From Hyphomicrobiales bacterium (GTDB taxonomy: Bacteria; Pseudomonadota; Alphaproteobacteria; Rhizobiales; Rhizobiaceae), in the NCBI GenBank assembly GCA_900471605.1, contig UCEY01000044.1:124001-188000 (forward strand): a stretch of DNA of 64,000 nucleotides, in the 5' to 3' direction. Made by a program: the position numbers and the translations under genes. Shown piece after piece: positions 54,438-63,743 of this stretch. Position 1 is the first letter of the stretch; every line of letters begins with the position of its first letter. The notes beneath the pieces were generated by a model. That model was not told where the DNA came from and did no database searches. It worked only from the letters and a program-made list of their open reading frames with translations.

Positions 54438-54680
54438 ATGACGGAAACGGGCGAAAAGAAACAACTTCTGCACCTGGTCTTCGGCGGCGAACTGCAGAGC
54501 CTGGAAGGCCTCCAATTCAAGGACCTTTCGGCCCTCGATATCGTCGGAATCTACCCCGATTATGCCAGCGCCCTGATCGCCTGGCGTGGCAAGGCGCAGC
54601 AGACAGTCGACAACGCCCACATGCGTTATTTCATCGTGCATATGCACCGTTTGCTCGATCCTGATACTAAGTCGGCTTGA
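54438..54680 (+). CDS. DUF4170 domain-containing protein
   Basis: 80 aa. The sequence KKQLLHLVFGGELQSLEGLQ and VGIYPDYASALIAWRGKAQQ with a C-terminal RYFIVHMHRLLDP matches the small DUF4170 family, which is known in Rhizobiales and often adjacent to cysQ and waaA. No signal or membrane segment. Function unknown. ATG start at 54438; 109 bases ahead of waaA. Confidence 0.82.
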   Translation: MTETGEKKQLLHLVFGGELQSLEGLQFKDLSALDIVGIYPDYASALIAWRGKAQQTVDNAHMRYFIVHMHRLLDPDTKSA

Positions 54681-54789
54681 GATAAGCCTCGCGTTTTACA
54701 ATCTGCTCGCAATGCTGGTCTCTCGTCTGGTATCGATCCCGGGGACCCTTTTTTGACGCATTTGTAAAACACAAAAAACTGGGCTACGG

Positions 54790-56169
54790 ATGAGCAATCG
54801 GAGGGTCTATCATATTGATGGCGGCCATCATGCATCGGGGGCAAATGCGGTGAGCAAGGTTTCTGCGCGCATGGCTCTTGCTGGTTACCGGGTGGCCGGT
54901 ATCGCGCTCTATCCGTTAGTAAGCCCTTACCTTGCGTATCGCGCCATGAAGGGCAAGGAAGACCGGACCCGCAAGCTCGAGCGGTTGGGTTATGCAAGCC
55001 TTGCCCGCCCTCGCGGCCCGCTTATCTGGGTGCACGCGGCAAGCGTCGGCGAGACCATCGCCATCATGCCGATGATCCGCGAACTGCGCCGCCGCGAAGT
55101 CCACATTCTTCTGACGACCGGTACGGTGACTTCCGCAAATCTCGTCCGGTCGCGGCTGGCCGATGAGGTGATCCATCAATATGTGCCGCTCGACCTGAAA
55201 TTCCCGATCAAGCGTTTCATCGCCTATTGGAAGCCGGATGCCTGCATCACCGCGGAATCCGAAATCTGGCCGACGACGATCGCCGAACTTGCCCGCCGCC
55301 GCATTCCGCAGATCCGCGTCAATGCGCGCATCTCCGATCGCTCCTTTGACCGCTGGCGCAACCGCAGTTCGATCGCCGAGGCGATTTTCGGCAAGATGGC
55401 CCTCGTCATCGCCCAGTCGGATCTGGACGCCGAGCGCTTCCGCGATCTCGGCGCCTGGCCGGTCATCGTGTCGGGCAACCTGAAGAGCGATACCGATCCG
55501 CCGCCCTGCGACGAGGCGATATTGACAAGTTACCGCAAGCAGATCGGCAACCGCCGGACCTGGGCGGCTATCTCGACCTTCGATGGCGAGGAAAAGGCGG
55601 CGGCGAACGTCCACAAGGCGTTGAAACCGAAGAACGGCCAGCTGACCATTCTCGTGCCGCGCCACCCCGATCGCGCCGACGCGGTCGAGGAGATGCTGAA
55701 AGAAGCGGGCCTCACCGTGGCGCGCCGCTCGCGCAACGATATCGTGACGCCCGAGACCGATGTCTTCCTCGGCGACTCCATCGGCGAAATGGGCCTTTAC
55801 CTGCGCCTCACCGAGATCGCCTTCGTCGGCAGGTCGCTGACCAACGAGGGCGGGCAGAACCCGCTGGAGCCGGCCATGCTCGGCTGCGCCGTGCTGTCCG
55901 GCCCGCATGTCCAGAATTTCCGCGACGCCTACCAGCATCTGGTGCGCAAGGGCGCTGCCCGCATCGTCAAGGATGTCGAGATGCTGGCGAAAGCCGTGCA
56001 CTACCTGATGATCAACGATCTCGCCCGCGTGAAGATGATCGATTCCGGCCATGATGCGATGGAAGAGATGCGCGGCGCGCTGTCGAAGACCGTCAAAGCC
56101 CTGGAGCCCTACGTCAATCCGCTGACGGTCAGTGCCAGGCTGCAGCCGAAAGCCGCCGCTGTCCGATGA
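54790..56169 (+). CDS. waaA: 3-deoxy-D-manno-octulosonic acid transferase WaaA
   Basis: Kdo transferase (GT-B fold, GT30) that attaches Kdo to the lipid A precursor at the inner-membrane face. The N-terminal anchor (YRVAGIALYPLVSPYLAYRA) is followed by the conserved IWVHAASVGETIAIMPMI, HQYVPLDLKFPI, ITAESEIWPTTI and VGRSLTNEGGQNPLEPAM. The first ATG gives 459 aa; a GTG at 54850 (VSKVSARMALAGYR) gives 439 aa and closer family length. Overlaps the next gene by an ATGA. Confidence 0.93.
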   Translation: MSNRRVYHIDGGHHASGANAVSKVSARMALAGYRVAGIALYPLVSPYLAYRAMKGKEDRTRKLERLGYASLARPRGPLIWVHAASVGETIAIMPMIRELRRREVHILLTTGTVTSANLVRSRLADEVIHQYVPLDLKFPIKRFIAYWKPDACITAESEIWPTTIAELARRRIPQIRVNARISDRSFDRWRNRSSIAEAIFGKMALVIAQSDLDAERFRDLGAWPVIVSGNLKSDTDPPPCDEAILTSYRKQIGNRRTWAAISTFDGEEKAAANVHKALKPKNGQLTILVPRHPDRADAVEEMLKEAGLTVARRSRNDIVTPETDVFLGDSIGEMGLYLRLTEIAFVGRSLTNEGGQNPLEPAMLGCAVLSGPHVQNFRDAYQHLVRKGAARIVKDVEMLAKAVHYLMINDLARVKMIDSGHDAMEEMRGALSKTVKALEPYVNPLTVSARLQPKAAAVR

Positions 56170-56894
56170 ACCCGGAAAAGCTCGCCCGAATAGCCGGAAT
56201 CCTGTTCGACAAGGACGGCACGCTTTTGCTTTATGACGAAAGCTGGGGACCGGTGAACCGCGAGGCCGCCCGCATCGCGTCCGCCGGCAACGCCGAGCTC
56301 GAACCGCAGCTCCTGTCTTCCGCCGGCATGGATCCGGTCTCCGGCCACACCCGACCGGACAGCCTGCTGGCCGCCGGCAATGCCGCCGAGATCGCCGCCG
56401 GCTTCGTCGCCGCCGGTTCGCCTGTCGACGTCGCCGAACTCACCCGGCTGCTCGACGAACTCTTCATCCGCTCGGCGGAATTTTCCGTGGCCGTTACCGA
56501 TCTGGCGGCGCTGTTCGCCAGGCTCAAGGCGCGGGGCCTCAAGCTCGGTATAGCATCGAGCGACAACGAGGAGGCGATCCGCCAGACCGCCATCCGTTTC
56601 GGCATCATCGATCATGTGGATTTCATCGCCGGCTACGACAGCGGTCACGGGGTCAAGCCCGAGCCGGGCATGGTGCTCGGCTTCTGCCGCGCCACCGGGC
56701 TTGATCCGGCGGAAGTCGCCATGGTCGGCGACAACAATCACGACATGCATATGGGCGCCAAGGCAGGCGTCGGCCTGAAGGTCGCGGTGCTGACCGGCAC
56801 CGGTTCGCGCGAAACGCTGTCGGCCTCGGCGGATATCTGCCTCGACGACATCACTGCGCTGATCGACCTCTTGCCGGAAAAGCTCCTTGCGTGA
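56166..56894 (+). CDS. HAD-superfamily phosphatase (Gph-like)
   Basis: 242 aa: motif I ILFDKDGTLLLYDESW, the middle segment LGIASSDNEEAI and the C-terminal GHGVKPEPGMVLGF followed by VGDNNHDMHMGAKAG are those of subfamily IA phosphatases. It resembles phosphoglycolate phosphatases, but the substrate is not certain. Overlaps waaA by four bases and precedes lpxK by 90, so it is in the lipid A operon; a role in clearing a sugar phosphate linked to LPS is conceivable but inferred. Confidence 0.88.
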   Translation: MNPEKLARIAGILFDKDGTLLLYDESWGPVNREAARIASAGNAELEPQLLSSAGMDPVSGHTRPDSLLAAGNAAEIAAGFVAAGSPVDVAELTRLLDELFIRSAEFSVAVTDLAALFARLKARGLKLGIASSDNEEAIRQTAIRFGIIDHVDFIAGYDSGHGVKPEPGMVLGFCRATGLDPAEVAMVGDNNHDMHMGAKAGVGLKVAVLTGTGSRETLSASADICLDDITALIDLLPEKLLA

Positions 56895-56984
56895 ACCGCG
56901 CTTTGGTTTCAAGGACTTGCCTTTTCGGAAAAACTCCCATTTTCTTCGCGGGCTGTTCCAGAACGGATCAGCCGGAGTTTAGGT

Positions 56985-58031
56985 ATGGTATCGGAAGCAC
57001 CGCCATTCTGGTGGACGAAAGCGGATTGGCGTGCCTGGGGCCTTGCGCCCATTTCGTTTCTCTATGGCCGTATCGCCGGCCGCCGCATGGCGAAAGCCAG
57101 GCGTGCCAGCGTCTCCGTGCCGGTCATCTGCATCGGCAATTTCACCGTGGGCGGAGCAGGCAAGACGCCGACCGCCATCACGCTCGCCCGCGCCGCCAGG
57201 GAAAAAGGCCTGAAGCCCGGGTTCCTCAGCCGCGGTTACGGCGGCTCGCTTGACGTCACGACCGTGGTCGATCCCGAACATCACCGGGCCGAGGCGGTGG
57301 GCGACGAGGCGCTGCTGCTCTGCCGGGAGACGTTGACGGTGATTTCCCGCACCCGCGTCGATGGCGCCCACAGGCTGGTCGCGGAGGGCGCCGACCTGAT
57401 CATCATGGACGACGGTTTCCAGAGCGCCCGCCTGACGCTCGATTTCGCGCTCGTGGTCATCGATACGGTGCGCGGCATCGGCAACGGCCATCTCGTTCCC
57501 GGCGGGCCGGTCAGGGCGCCAATATCCGAGCAGATGCGCCAGCTTTCGGCGATCCTCAAGGTCGGAAACGGCGAGGCGGCCGACAGGCTGGTGCGTCAGG
57601 CTGCGCGCGCCGGCAAGCAGGTCTATGTCGCCGCGCTGAAGCCGCGCGAAAACCGGGAGGTGGCGGGCAGGGCGCTGTTCGCCTTCGCCGGCATCGCCGA
57701 TCCGGAAAAATTCTACCGCACTGTCCGAGAGGTCGGCGGCCTGATCATGGAAAAACGCGCCTTCCCGGATCATCACTATTTCAGCGAGGACGAGATCTCC
57801 GACCTGCTGGACGACGCCGCCAGGGACAATCTGCTGCTCGTCACCACCGCCAAGGATGCGGTGCGGCTGCAGGGCCATCACGGGCGCATGGAGGAACTGG
57901 CGGAAAAGGTAAGCGTGGTCGAGGTCGACATGGCATTCGACGATCCGCAGGCGCCGGGCAAGATTATCGACACGGCGATCGCCAATTTCCGGCAGCGGCG
58001 TATCCGGGAAGGAAATGTCGCGAAGGTTTAG
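56985..58031 (+). CDS. lpxK: Tetraacyldisaccharide 4'-kinase LpxK
   Basis: 348-aa membrane-associated kinase that phosphorylates the 4' position of the lipid A disaccharide. Walker A in GNFTVGGAGKTPTAI at about residues 48-62, the LSRGYGG segment after it, and the DH/DD motif IIMDDGFQSARL at about residue 137. The N-terminal helix ADWRAWGLAPISFLYGRIAG is typical. Overlaps the convergent DUF2093 gene by four bases. Confidence 0.95.
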   Translation: MVSEAPPFWWTKADWRAWGLAPISFLYGRIAGRRMAKARRASVSVPVICIGNFTVGGAGKTPTAITLARAAREKGLKPGFLSRGYGGSLDVTTVVDPEHHRAEAVGDEALLLCRETLTVISRTRVDGAHRLVAEGADLIIMDDGFQSARLTLDFALVVIDTVRGIGNGHLVPGGPVRAPISEQMRQLSAILKVGNGEAADRLVRQAARAGKQVYVAALKPRENREVAGRALFAFAGIADPEKFYRTVREVGGLIMEKRAFPDHHYFSEDEISDLLDDAARDNLLLVTTAKDAVRLQGHHGRMEELAEKVSVVEVDMAFDDPQAPGKIIDTAIANFRQRRIREGNVAKV

Positions 58032-58261
58032 CCGCGGCTCTGGTTCGGCAGCATGCCGGCGCGCTTGTCGGCTTCCAGTGAGGAGGCGCAATCGACATAG
58101 GGTTCCTGGCGGGCGACGCTCCAGTAGCGCAGCTCGTCGATCGGGATCTGCACGCCCGTCATGGCGCACACGACATAGGAACCGGCGGTCAGGATCTGGT
58201 AGTCGCCGTCGAGATAACGGATCTTCGCTTCGCGGAATCCGCTTCCCTCGAACCGGTTCAT
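58028..58261 (-). CDS. DUF2093 domain-containing protein
   Basis: 77 aa beginning MNRFEGSGFREAKIRYLDGD; the YQILTAGSYVVCAMTGVQIP and DELRYWSVARQEPYVD segments match DUF2093, a small alphaproteobacterial family of unknown function. The start at 58261 is preferred to the longer frame to 58285 because family proteins start MNRFE. It lies between lpxK and mutL. Confidence 0.85.
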   Translation of the reverse strand: MNRFEGSGFREAKIRYLDGDYQILTAGSYVVCAMTGVQIPIDELRYWSVARQEPYVDCASSLEADKRAGMLPNQSRG

Positions 58262-58327
58262 CTGTCGTCTCCTGCGGAAAAACATGGCGCCTGCTCTAAC
58301 CCGATTGTGCCTGAATTGCCAGCTTTT

Positions 58328-60142
58328 TCAGCTTCGGCCGAAGAGCCGTTCGATATCGGAAAGCTTGAGCTCGATATAGGTCGGGCGCCCATGATTGCAG
58401 GTGCCGGAGCCGGGCGTGGCTTCCATTTCCCGCAGAAGCGCGTTCATCTCCTCGGGCTTCAGCCGTCGGCCGGACCGCACCGAACCGTGGCAGGCCATGG
58501 TGGCGGCGACATATTCCAGCTTGCCGCGCAGGCCGCCTGCGGTGTTCCATTCGGCGATCTCGTCGGCCAGGTCGCGCACCATCGAGGCCGCATCGACTTC
58601 GCCGAGCATCGCGGGCGTCTCCCGCACGGCGACGGCGCCGGGGCCGAACCGTTCGATCGAAAGCCCCAGCCGGTCGAGCTCCGTCGCATTCGCCATCAGT
58701 CGGTCGCAATCCTCTTCCGGCAGGTCGATGATCTCCGGGATCAGCAGCACCTGGCTTGCCAGCCGCTTGTTGTCGAGCGCCTTGCGCATCGCCTCGAACA
58801 CCAGCCGTTCATGGGCGGCGTGCTGATCGACGATGACCAGCCCGTCCTCGGTCTGCGCCACGATATAGTTCTCGTGAACCTGGGCGCGGGCGGCACCGAG
58901 CCGGTAACGCGGCGCCTCCTGGGCGGCAGTTCTCTGCACGGGTTCGGCGATCACCGCATCGGCACGCGCGGCCGGCATGGTCAGCACGTCGAAACCGGAT
59001 TGCACCTGTTCGGCAAAGTCGTTGGCGGGCTGCGGATGGAGCGGCCGAAAAGGCGAGGCGGCCGCCGCCCAGGGCGTGCGTGGTGCCGCCTGAGCCGGCT
59101 GGAAGCCGGGACGGAAGGCGCGCATCATGCCCGAGGCGCCGGTCGTCGCCGCCCGGTCCCCCTCGCGATGCAGCGCCTCGCGGATCGCCCCGACGATCAG
59201 CCCGCGCACCAGGCCCGGATCGCGGAAACGCACGTCCGATTTCGCCGGATGGACGTTGACGTCCACCAGCGCCGGATCGAGCCGGATCGACAGGACCGCC
59301 ACCGGATAACGGCCGGAAGGCACGCTTTCCGCATAGGCGCCGCGCAGCGCCGAAAGGATCAGCTTGTCCTGCACCGGCCGGCCGTTCACGAAGGCATATT
59401 GATGCGCCGAGTTGCCGCGATGGAAGGTCGGCACGCCGACGAAACCGGAAAGCCCGACATCCTCCCGCATCGCGTCGATCTCGATCGCATTGTCACGGAA
59501 TTCGGCACCGAGGATCTGGGCCATTCGGGCGAGATGGTCGTCGCCGGTCGCGGGGAATTCGAGCGTCGTGCGGTCGGAGCCCGACAGCACGAAGCGGATC
59601 TGCGGAAAGGCGATCGCCATGCGCTTGACCACCTCGGTGATCGCGCCGGCTTCGGCCTTCTCGGTCTTGAGGAACTTCAGGCGCGCCGGCGTCGCGAAGA
59701 AGATGTCCCGCACTTCGACCACCGTGCCGGTATTGGCCGGCGCCGGTTTCACGCCGGACATCCTGCCGCCGATCACCGCCACCTGCGACCCTTCCGAATG
59801 GCCGTTGCGACGGCTGGTGATGGTGAGTTTCGCCACCGATCCGATCGAGGGCAGGGCCTCGCCGCGGAAGCCGAGCGTGCGGATGTCGTCGAGCGTCTCG
59901 GAAATCTTCGAGGTGCAATGCCGCCGCACCGCCAGATCGAGATCCGCCGCATCCATGCCGGAACCGTTGTCGGTGATGCGGATCAGGCTTTTGCCGCCGC
60001 CCGCGGTGGCGATCTCGATGCGGGTCGCACCGGCGTCGATGGCATTCTCGATCAGTTCCTTCGCGGCACTGGCAGGCCTTTCGATGACCTCTCCGGCGGC
60101 GATCTGGTTGATCAGGGTTTCAGGCAGCTGTTTGACGGGCAT
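58328..60142 (-). CDS. mutL: DNA mismatch repair protein MutL
   Basis: 604 aa. GHKL ATPase domain at the N-terminus: LINQIAAGEVIERPASAAKE, NAIDAGATRIEI, DNGSGMD and GFRGEALPSIG. The C-terminal dimerisation domain contains VDQHAAHERLVFE, which matches the endonuclease metal motif DQHA-x2-E-x4-E, so this MutL probably nicks DNA itself, as in bacteria lacking MutH. A Pro/Ala-rich linker lies at about residues 335-400. Confidence 0.97.
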   Translation of the reverse strand: MPVKQLPETLINQIAAGEVIERPASAAKELIENAIDAGATRIEIATAGGGKSLIRITDNGSGMDAADLDLAVRRHCTSKISETLDDIRTLGFRGEALPSIGSVAKLTITSRRNGHSEGSQVAVIGGRMSGVKPAPANTGTVVEVRDIFFATPARLKFLKTEKAEAGAITEVVKRMAIAFPQIRFVLSGSDRTTLEFPATGDDHLARMAQILGAEFRDNAIEIDAMREDVGLSGFVGVPTFHRGNSAHQYAFVNGRPVQDKLILSALRGAYAESVPSGRYPVAVLSIRLDPALVDVNVHPAKSDVRFRDPGLVRGLIVGAIREALHREGDRAATTGASGMMRAFRPGFQPAQAAPRTPWAAAASPFRPLHPQPANDFAEQVQSGFDVLTMPAARADAVIAEPVQRTAAQEAPRYRLGAARAQVHENYIVAQTEDGLVIVDQHAAHERLVFEAMRKALDNKRLASQVLLIPEIIDLPEEDCDRLMANATELDRLGLSIERFGPGAVAVRETPAMLGEVDAASMVRDLADEIAEWNTAGGLRGKLEYVAATMACHGSVRSGRRLKPEEMNALLREMEATPGSGTCNHGRPTYIELKLSDIERLFGRS

Positions 60143-60504
60143 GCGCCATTTTCTCGGATTCGGCGCCGGAAGGAAAGCCCGGAGAGAGACCTTTCCTAAA
60201 CGATTGAAAGGACATCTAGGGTTGATGCACGGCCGTTCATTAATCCGACTTTAAGATAAGGGCGATAATTTGTCCGGTATTGAACTTGGATGAAACCGGG
60301 GAAGCGCCAGCTTCCCGCGAGTGATCGGGATGGCGGCCGGCTGGGCACCGTCATGCGAGCCCCGATCGCCCGTTGAGGACTTGGAGCCAGCATGTTCCCG
60401 CGCCGACCAGACGAAAACTAGAAGGAATAACGCCGAGAGGCGAATATCGGCATTACGGTCCGCTCTTCATCCGGGCCGAAAAAGCATACAGGGAGTTTCA
60501 TCCT
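60143..60504. other. Intergenic region between mutL and the PAS-receiver gene
   Basis: 362 bases, divergent promoters for mutL (minus) and the PAS gene (plus). I see AT-richer stretches around 60200-60275 (TTAATCCGACTTTAAGATAAG) but no definite -35/-10 pair, repeat or gene. The in-frame extension of the PAS gene to 60373 has no supporting ribosome-binding site. Confidence 0.45.
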
Positions 60505-62175
60505 ATGAATGATTTGGCGTCGGCGGACGCAAACATTCAAGCTGTCATGCTCGAAGTGATCTCCGAGGGCATTTCGGGCGGCGTCTTTGTCTATGACAAG
60601 AATGACCTAATCGTCTTTGCGAGTCAGCAGTTGCTGACCCTCCTGCCGGTGCCTAAGAGCTTTCTCGCGCCCGGCACGCGTCTTCGGGATTTTCTTGGTG
60701 CCATTTATGATGGCGGCGGACGTTTCCTGACCGATGCCTCCGGCCCGCGCCGCATGCTGAGCCGCGAGGATTGGGTTGCCGAACAGATCGCCTCGCTCTG
60801 GAAGGAGCGGGCCGAGTCGCAGGAGCGCCGCGGCACCGACCGCTGGGTGAGTTTTGCCAAGCGCCGCCTGTCTTCCGGTTATGGCGTCTGCGTCGTCCGT
60901 GACATATCGGACCACAAGAAGCGCGAGGAACAGTGGCGGGCCGATATGGAACGGGTGCAGATCACCGAAGAGGTGCTCGACAATCTGCCGTTCCCGATCA
61001 CCGTCAAGGACAGCAATCTGACCTTTGTCGCCGTCAACAGGACGGCGGCGCGTTTCCTCGACCTGCCGCCCGAAGCGATTCTCGGTCGAAAGGGATCCGA
61101 CATCCATCCGCCCCAGGTGGAGCAACGCCTCGACCGCATCAATCGAGGGGTCCTCGATCTTGGCGAACCGGAGCAGATGACCGAACTGGTGACGCGGCCG
61201 GACGGCTCTCAGGTCGTCATCATCGCCAACAAATACCGGATCGGAAAACCGGGCCGTTATTACCTGGTGACCGCCATGGAGGACATTACCAATCTTGTTG
61301 AAACCGGGGACGGCGGGCAGGTCGCGCCACGTATGAGCCGGGGCGGATTGATCGAAACCTCGCTGACCCGGCATGATCGCGCGGTGTCGGTAAAGACCGA
61401 GGCCGTGCCCCGCAAGGCCGACATTTGCGACCGCAAGGTCCTGGTCGCTTCCTCCGATCCAAGGACAACCTCCGAGGCACTGGAGATTCTGGCAGATCTC
61501 GGATTGGATACGTCATCGGTTTCAGGCGACGAGGAGCTGGAACTTTTCCTGCAGCTTGCAAAAGACGCAGGGATCGCAGTCGATCTCGTCGTCGTCGATA
61601 CGCTGGCGGACAAGCATTGCCTGGAAATCGTCGGGCGGCACGGCATCGCGGCGCTGGCGATCGACGGCTTCCGGGTGAAGCGGGAACTGGCGGCGAGCGT
61701 CGTCCGCCAGTTCGAACAGCGCGATACCGCTGAAACTGCGCGCGACAAGGACTGGCGGGGCGCCTCTCCAGCCAGGGAAAGCGCTGGCATCGACATCCTG
61801 GTCGCCGAGGACAACGAGGTCAACCAGATCGTCTTTTCGCAGATCCTCGAGGGCTTGGGTTATCGTTACGCGATCGCCGCTGACGGCGAAGAGGCGGTCC
61901 GGCTGTGGCAGGAACAGTCACCGCGGCTGATCCTCATGGACATCACCCTTCCAAAGCTCAGCGGGTTCGAGGCGAGCGTGCGCATCCGGGGCCTGGAGAC
62001 GGTCGACAACTCCATCCCGATCATCGGCGTCCTTCCACAGGCCTTCGACAGCGATCGGGATCAATGTTTCGCCGCGGGCATGAACGAAGTAATTCTGAAA
62101 CCGATCAGCCCCGAGGCGATCGAAGCCGCCTTCCACACCTATCTCGGCGAGGTCGCGAAGCAGTCGTATGCTTAA
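60505..62175 (+). CDS. PAS-PAS-receiver-receiver signalling protein, no kinase domain
   Basis: 556 aa. Two PAS-like domains (about residues 15-140 and 155-270; the second has DNLPFPITVKDSNLTFVAVN) are followed by a degenerate receiver (about 309-410, starting VLVASSDPRTT; no obvious phosphoacceptor Asp motif). Then comes a better receiver (about 429-545: ILVAEDNEVNQ, phosphoacceptor Asp479 in LMDITLPKLSG, Lys in VILKPIS). The usual Thr of the second receiver is replaced by Leu (IIGVLPQ). There is no dimerisation-His or ATPase domain, so it cannot autophosphorylate. The ATG at 60505 has AGGGAG upstream. It is 100 bases ahead of a GGDEF/EAL gene, suggesting a joint c-di-GMP circuit. Confidence 0.85.
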   Translation: MNDLASADANIQAVMLEVISEGISGGVFVYDKNDLIVFASQQLLTLLPVPKSFLAPGTRLRDFLGAIYDGGGRFLTDASGPRRMLSREDWVAEQIASLWKERAESQERRGTDRWVSFAKRRLSSGYGVCVVRDISDHKKREEQWRADMERVQITEEVLDNLPFPITVKDSNLTFVAVNRTAARFLDLPPEAILGRKGSDIHPPQVEQRLDRINRGVLDLGEPEQMTELVTRPDGSQVVIIANKYRIGKPGRYYLVTAMEDITNLVETGDGGQVAPRMSRGGLIETSLTRHDRAVSVKTEAVPRKADICDRKVLVASSDPRTTSEALEILADLGLDTSSVSGDEELELFLQLAKDAGIAVDLVVVDTLADKHCLEIVGRHGIAALAIDGFRVKRELAASVVRQFEQRDTAETARDKDWRGASPARESAGIDILVAEDNEVNQIVFSQILEGLGYRYAIAADGEEAVRLWQEQSPRLILMDITLPKLSGFEASVRIRGLETVDNSIPIIGVLPQAFDSDRDQCFAAGMNEVILKPISPEAIEAAFHTYLGEVAKQSYA

Positions 62176-62275
62176 CCGATTAATCAATCTGTTCATTTAA
62201 GTTAAGCCCAGGCCATCATTTTTTAATCTTTTTCCCGCATCCTTCGCCCGTCTGTGAAGCGCAACGGGATTATTC

Positions 62276-63631
62276 ATGAAGTCGGCGGGAAACCCATTGC
62301 CGCAGGTCAGCCAGAATGAACTGCAGGCAATGGCCTATAGCGACGCCCTGACGGGTCTCGGAAATCGATACCGTCTGCGTGACAAGGTTCGCCTGCTGGC
62401 GGCCGAACGAGCCCAGGATCCCGCGCCCTTTACCATCTGCATTGCCAATCTCGATGGTTTCAAGCCGATCAACGATCTGTTCGGCGCCGAGGCGGGCGAC
62501 GAGATCCTTTGCCAGGTCGCCCATCGCCTGAAAGCCTGCATTCCGGACGGCGCGACCGTTACCCGCCATGACGGCGACGAATTCGCCTTCATCCTGCCTC
62601 TGGTCTTCGAGCGTGTCGGTGCCGAACGCATCGGCCAGATGATCAAGGACGTGCTGTCGGCACCCTACGATCTCGGCGACCGCAATGTTCGCCTTTCGGC
62701 CTCTTTCGGCTTCGCGATCTATCCGTTCGCAGGCGAGGATTTCGAGGAACTGCTGAAAAGCGCGGAAACCGCGCTCTACCGCTCGAAACGCCGCGGCCGC
62801 GGACAGATCACCGTCTATTCACGCGAAATCGCCCAGGAGATGAAGCGGGCGACCCAGTTGGAACAGGCGCTCCGCAACGCCATCATCGCCGATGCCGTGG
62901 ATGTCCACTTTCAGCCGATCGTGCGCATCAGCGATGGCGGGGTGGTCGGTTTCGAGGCGCTCGCCCGCTGGATCGACGCGGATCTCGGCTTCGTTTCGCC
63001 CGCGGTTTTTGTGCCCCTTGCCGAGGAGCGCGGTTTTATTGACGCGCTTTCTGAAACGTTACTGCGGAAGGCTGCGGAGGCTGCGCTCTCCTGGCCGCGC
63101 GAACTTTTCCTCTCCTTCAACCTGTCTTCCGCCCAGCTGATGGACCCCGGCACGACCGAGACCATCCTCGCGACGCTCGCGCGCGTCGGGCTCGATCCCT
63201 ATCGTCTGGAACTGGAAATTACCGAAACGGCGGTGATGACCTCGGCCGATACCGCCCAGCGCATCATCACCGATCTGCGCCAGCAGGGCGTGCGCATCTC
63301 GCTCGACGACTTCGGCACCGGCCAGTCGAGCCTGGGGCGCCTGCGCGACTTTACCTTCGACAAGGTCAAGATCGACCGCGCCTTCGTTTCGCGCATCACC
63401 ACGGACCGAGCCTCGGAACACATCGTCAAGGCGATCATCGCCATGTGCGACGGCCTCAATCTGGCCGTGGTGGCGGAAGGCATCGAGGAAAAGGCCGATG
63501 CCGACAAGCTCAGCGAACTCGGCTGCGCGATGGGGCAGGGCTATTATTACGGCCGGCCCGTCGACAGCAATGCGACGCTCCGTTACCTCCAGGAACACTA
63601 CCGCGATTTCATGACGATCGAACGGGCCTGA
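62276..63631 (+). CDS. GGDEF/EAL domain c-di-GMP enzyme
   Basis: 451 aa with no sensor domain: GGDEF at about residues 20-180 and EAL at about 195-440. The active site of the GGDEF domain reads RHDGDEFAF, with Asp99 replacing the first Gly, so cyclase activity is doubtful. The EAL domain is complete (FEALARW with Glu227, FNLSSAQL, ELEITETAV, LDDFGTGQSS, KVKIDRAF, VAEGIEE), so it is probably a phosphodiesterase. Transcribed in the same direction 100 bp after the PAS-receiver gene. Confidence 0.9.
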   Translation: MKSAGNPLPQVSQNELQAMAYSDALTGLGNRYRLRDKVRLLAAERAQDPAPFTICIANLDGFKPINDLFGAEAGDEILCQVAHRLKACIPDGATVTRHDGDEFAFILPLVFERVGAERIGQMIKDVLSAPYDLGDRNVRLSASFGFAIYPFAGEDFEELLKSAETALYRSKRRGRGQITVYSREIAQEMKRATQLEQALRNAIIADAVDVHFQPIVRISDGGVVGFEALARWIDADLGFVSPAVFVPLAEERGFIDALSETLLRKAAEAALSWPRELFLSFNLSSAQLMDPGTTETILATLARVGLDPYRLELEITETAVMTSADTAQRIITDLRQQGVRISLDDFGTGQSSLGRLRDFTFDKVKIDRAFVSRITTDRASEHIVKAIIAMCDGLNLAVVAEGIEEKADADKLSELGCAMGQGYYYGRPVDSNATLRYLQEHYRDFMTIERA

Positions 63632-63667
63632 TCCCGGGCGGGTTCTGCAGTCAGATCCCAAAACGAA

Positions 63668-63690
63668 GGGCGGCACCTGCGGTACCGCCC
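63668..63690 (-). terminator. Possible terminator of the PRC-barrel gene
   Basis: GGGCGG ... CCGCCC pairs in the gap between the convergent genes, and on the minus strand it is followed by TTCGTTTTGG. Weak T-tract. Confidence 0.35.
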
Positions 63691-63743
63691 CTCTGATGGT
63701 GACGACGTGTCGCCCGTTCCGGACACGCCGGCTGGCCGGGCGC

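Noticed and set aside
58307..60199. A 630-residue plus-strand frame opposite mutL
   Set aside because: Antisense shadow of mutL; the mutL motifs are complete on the minus strand.
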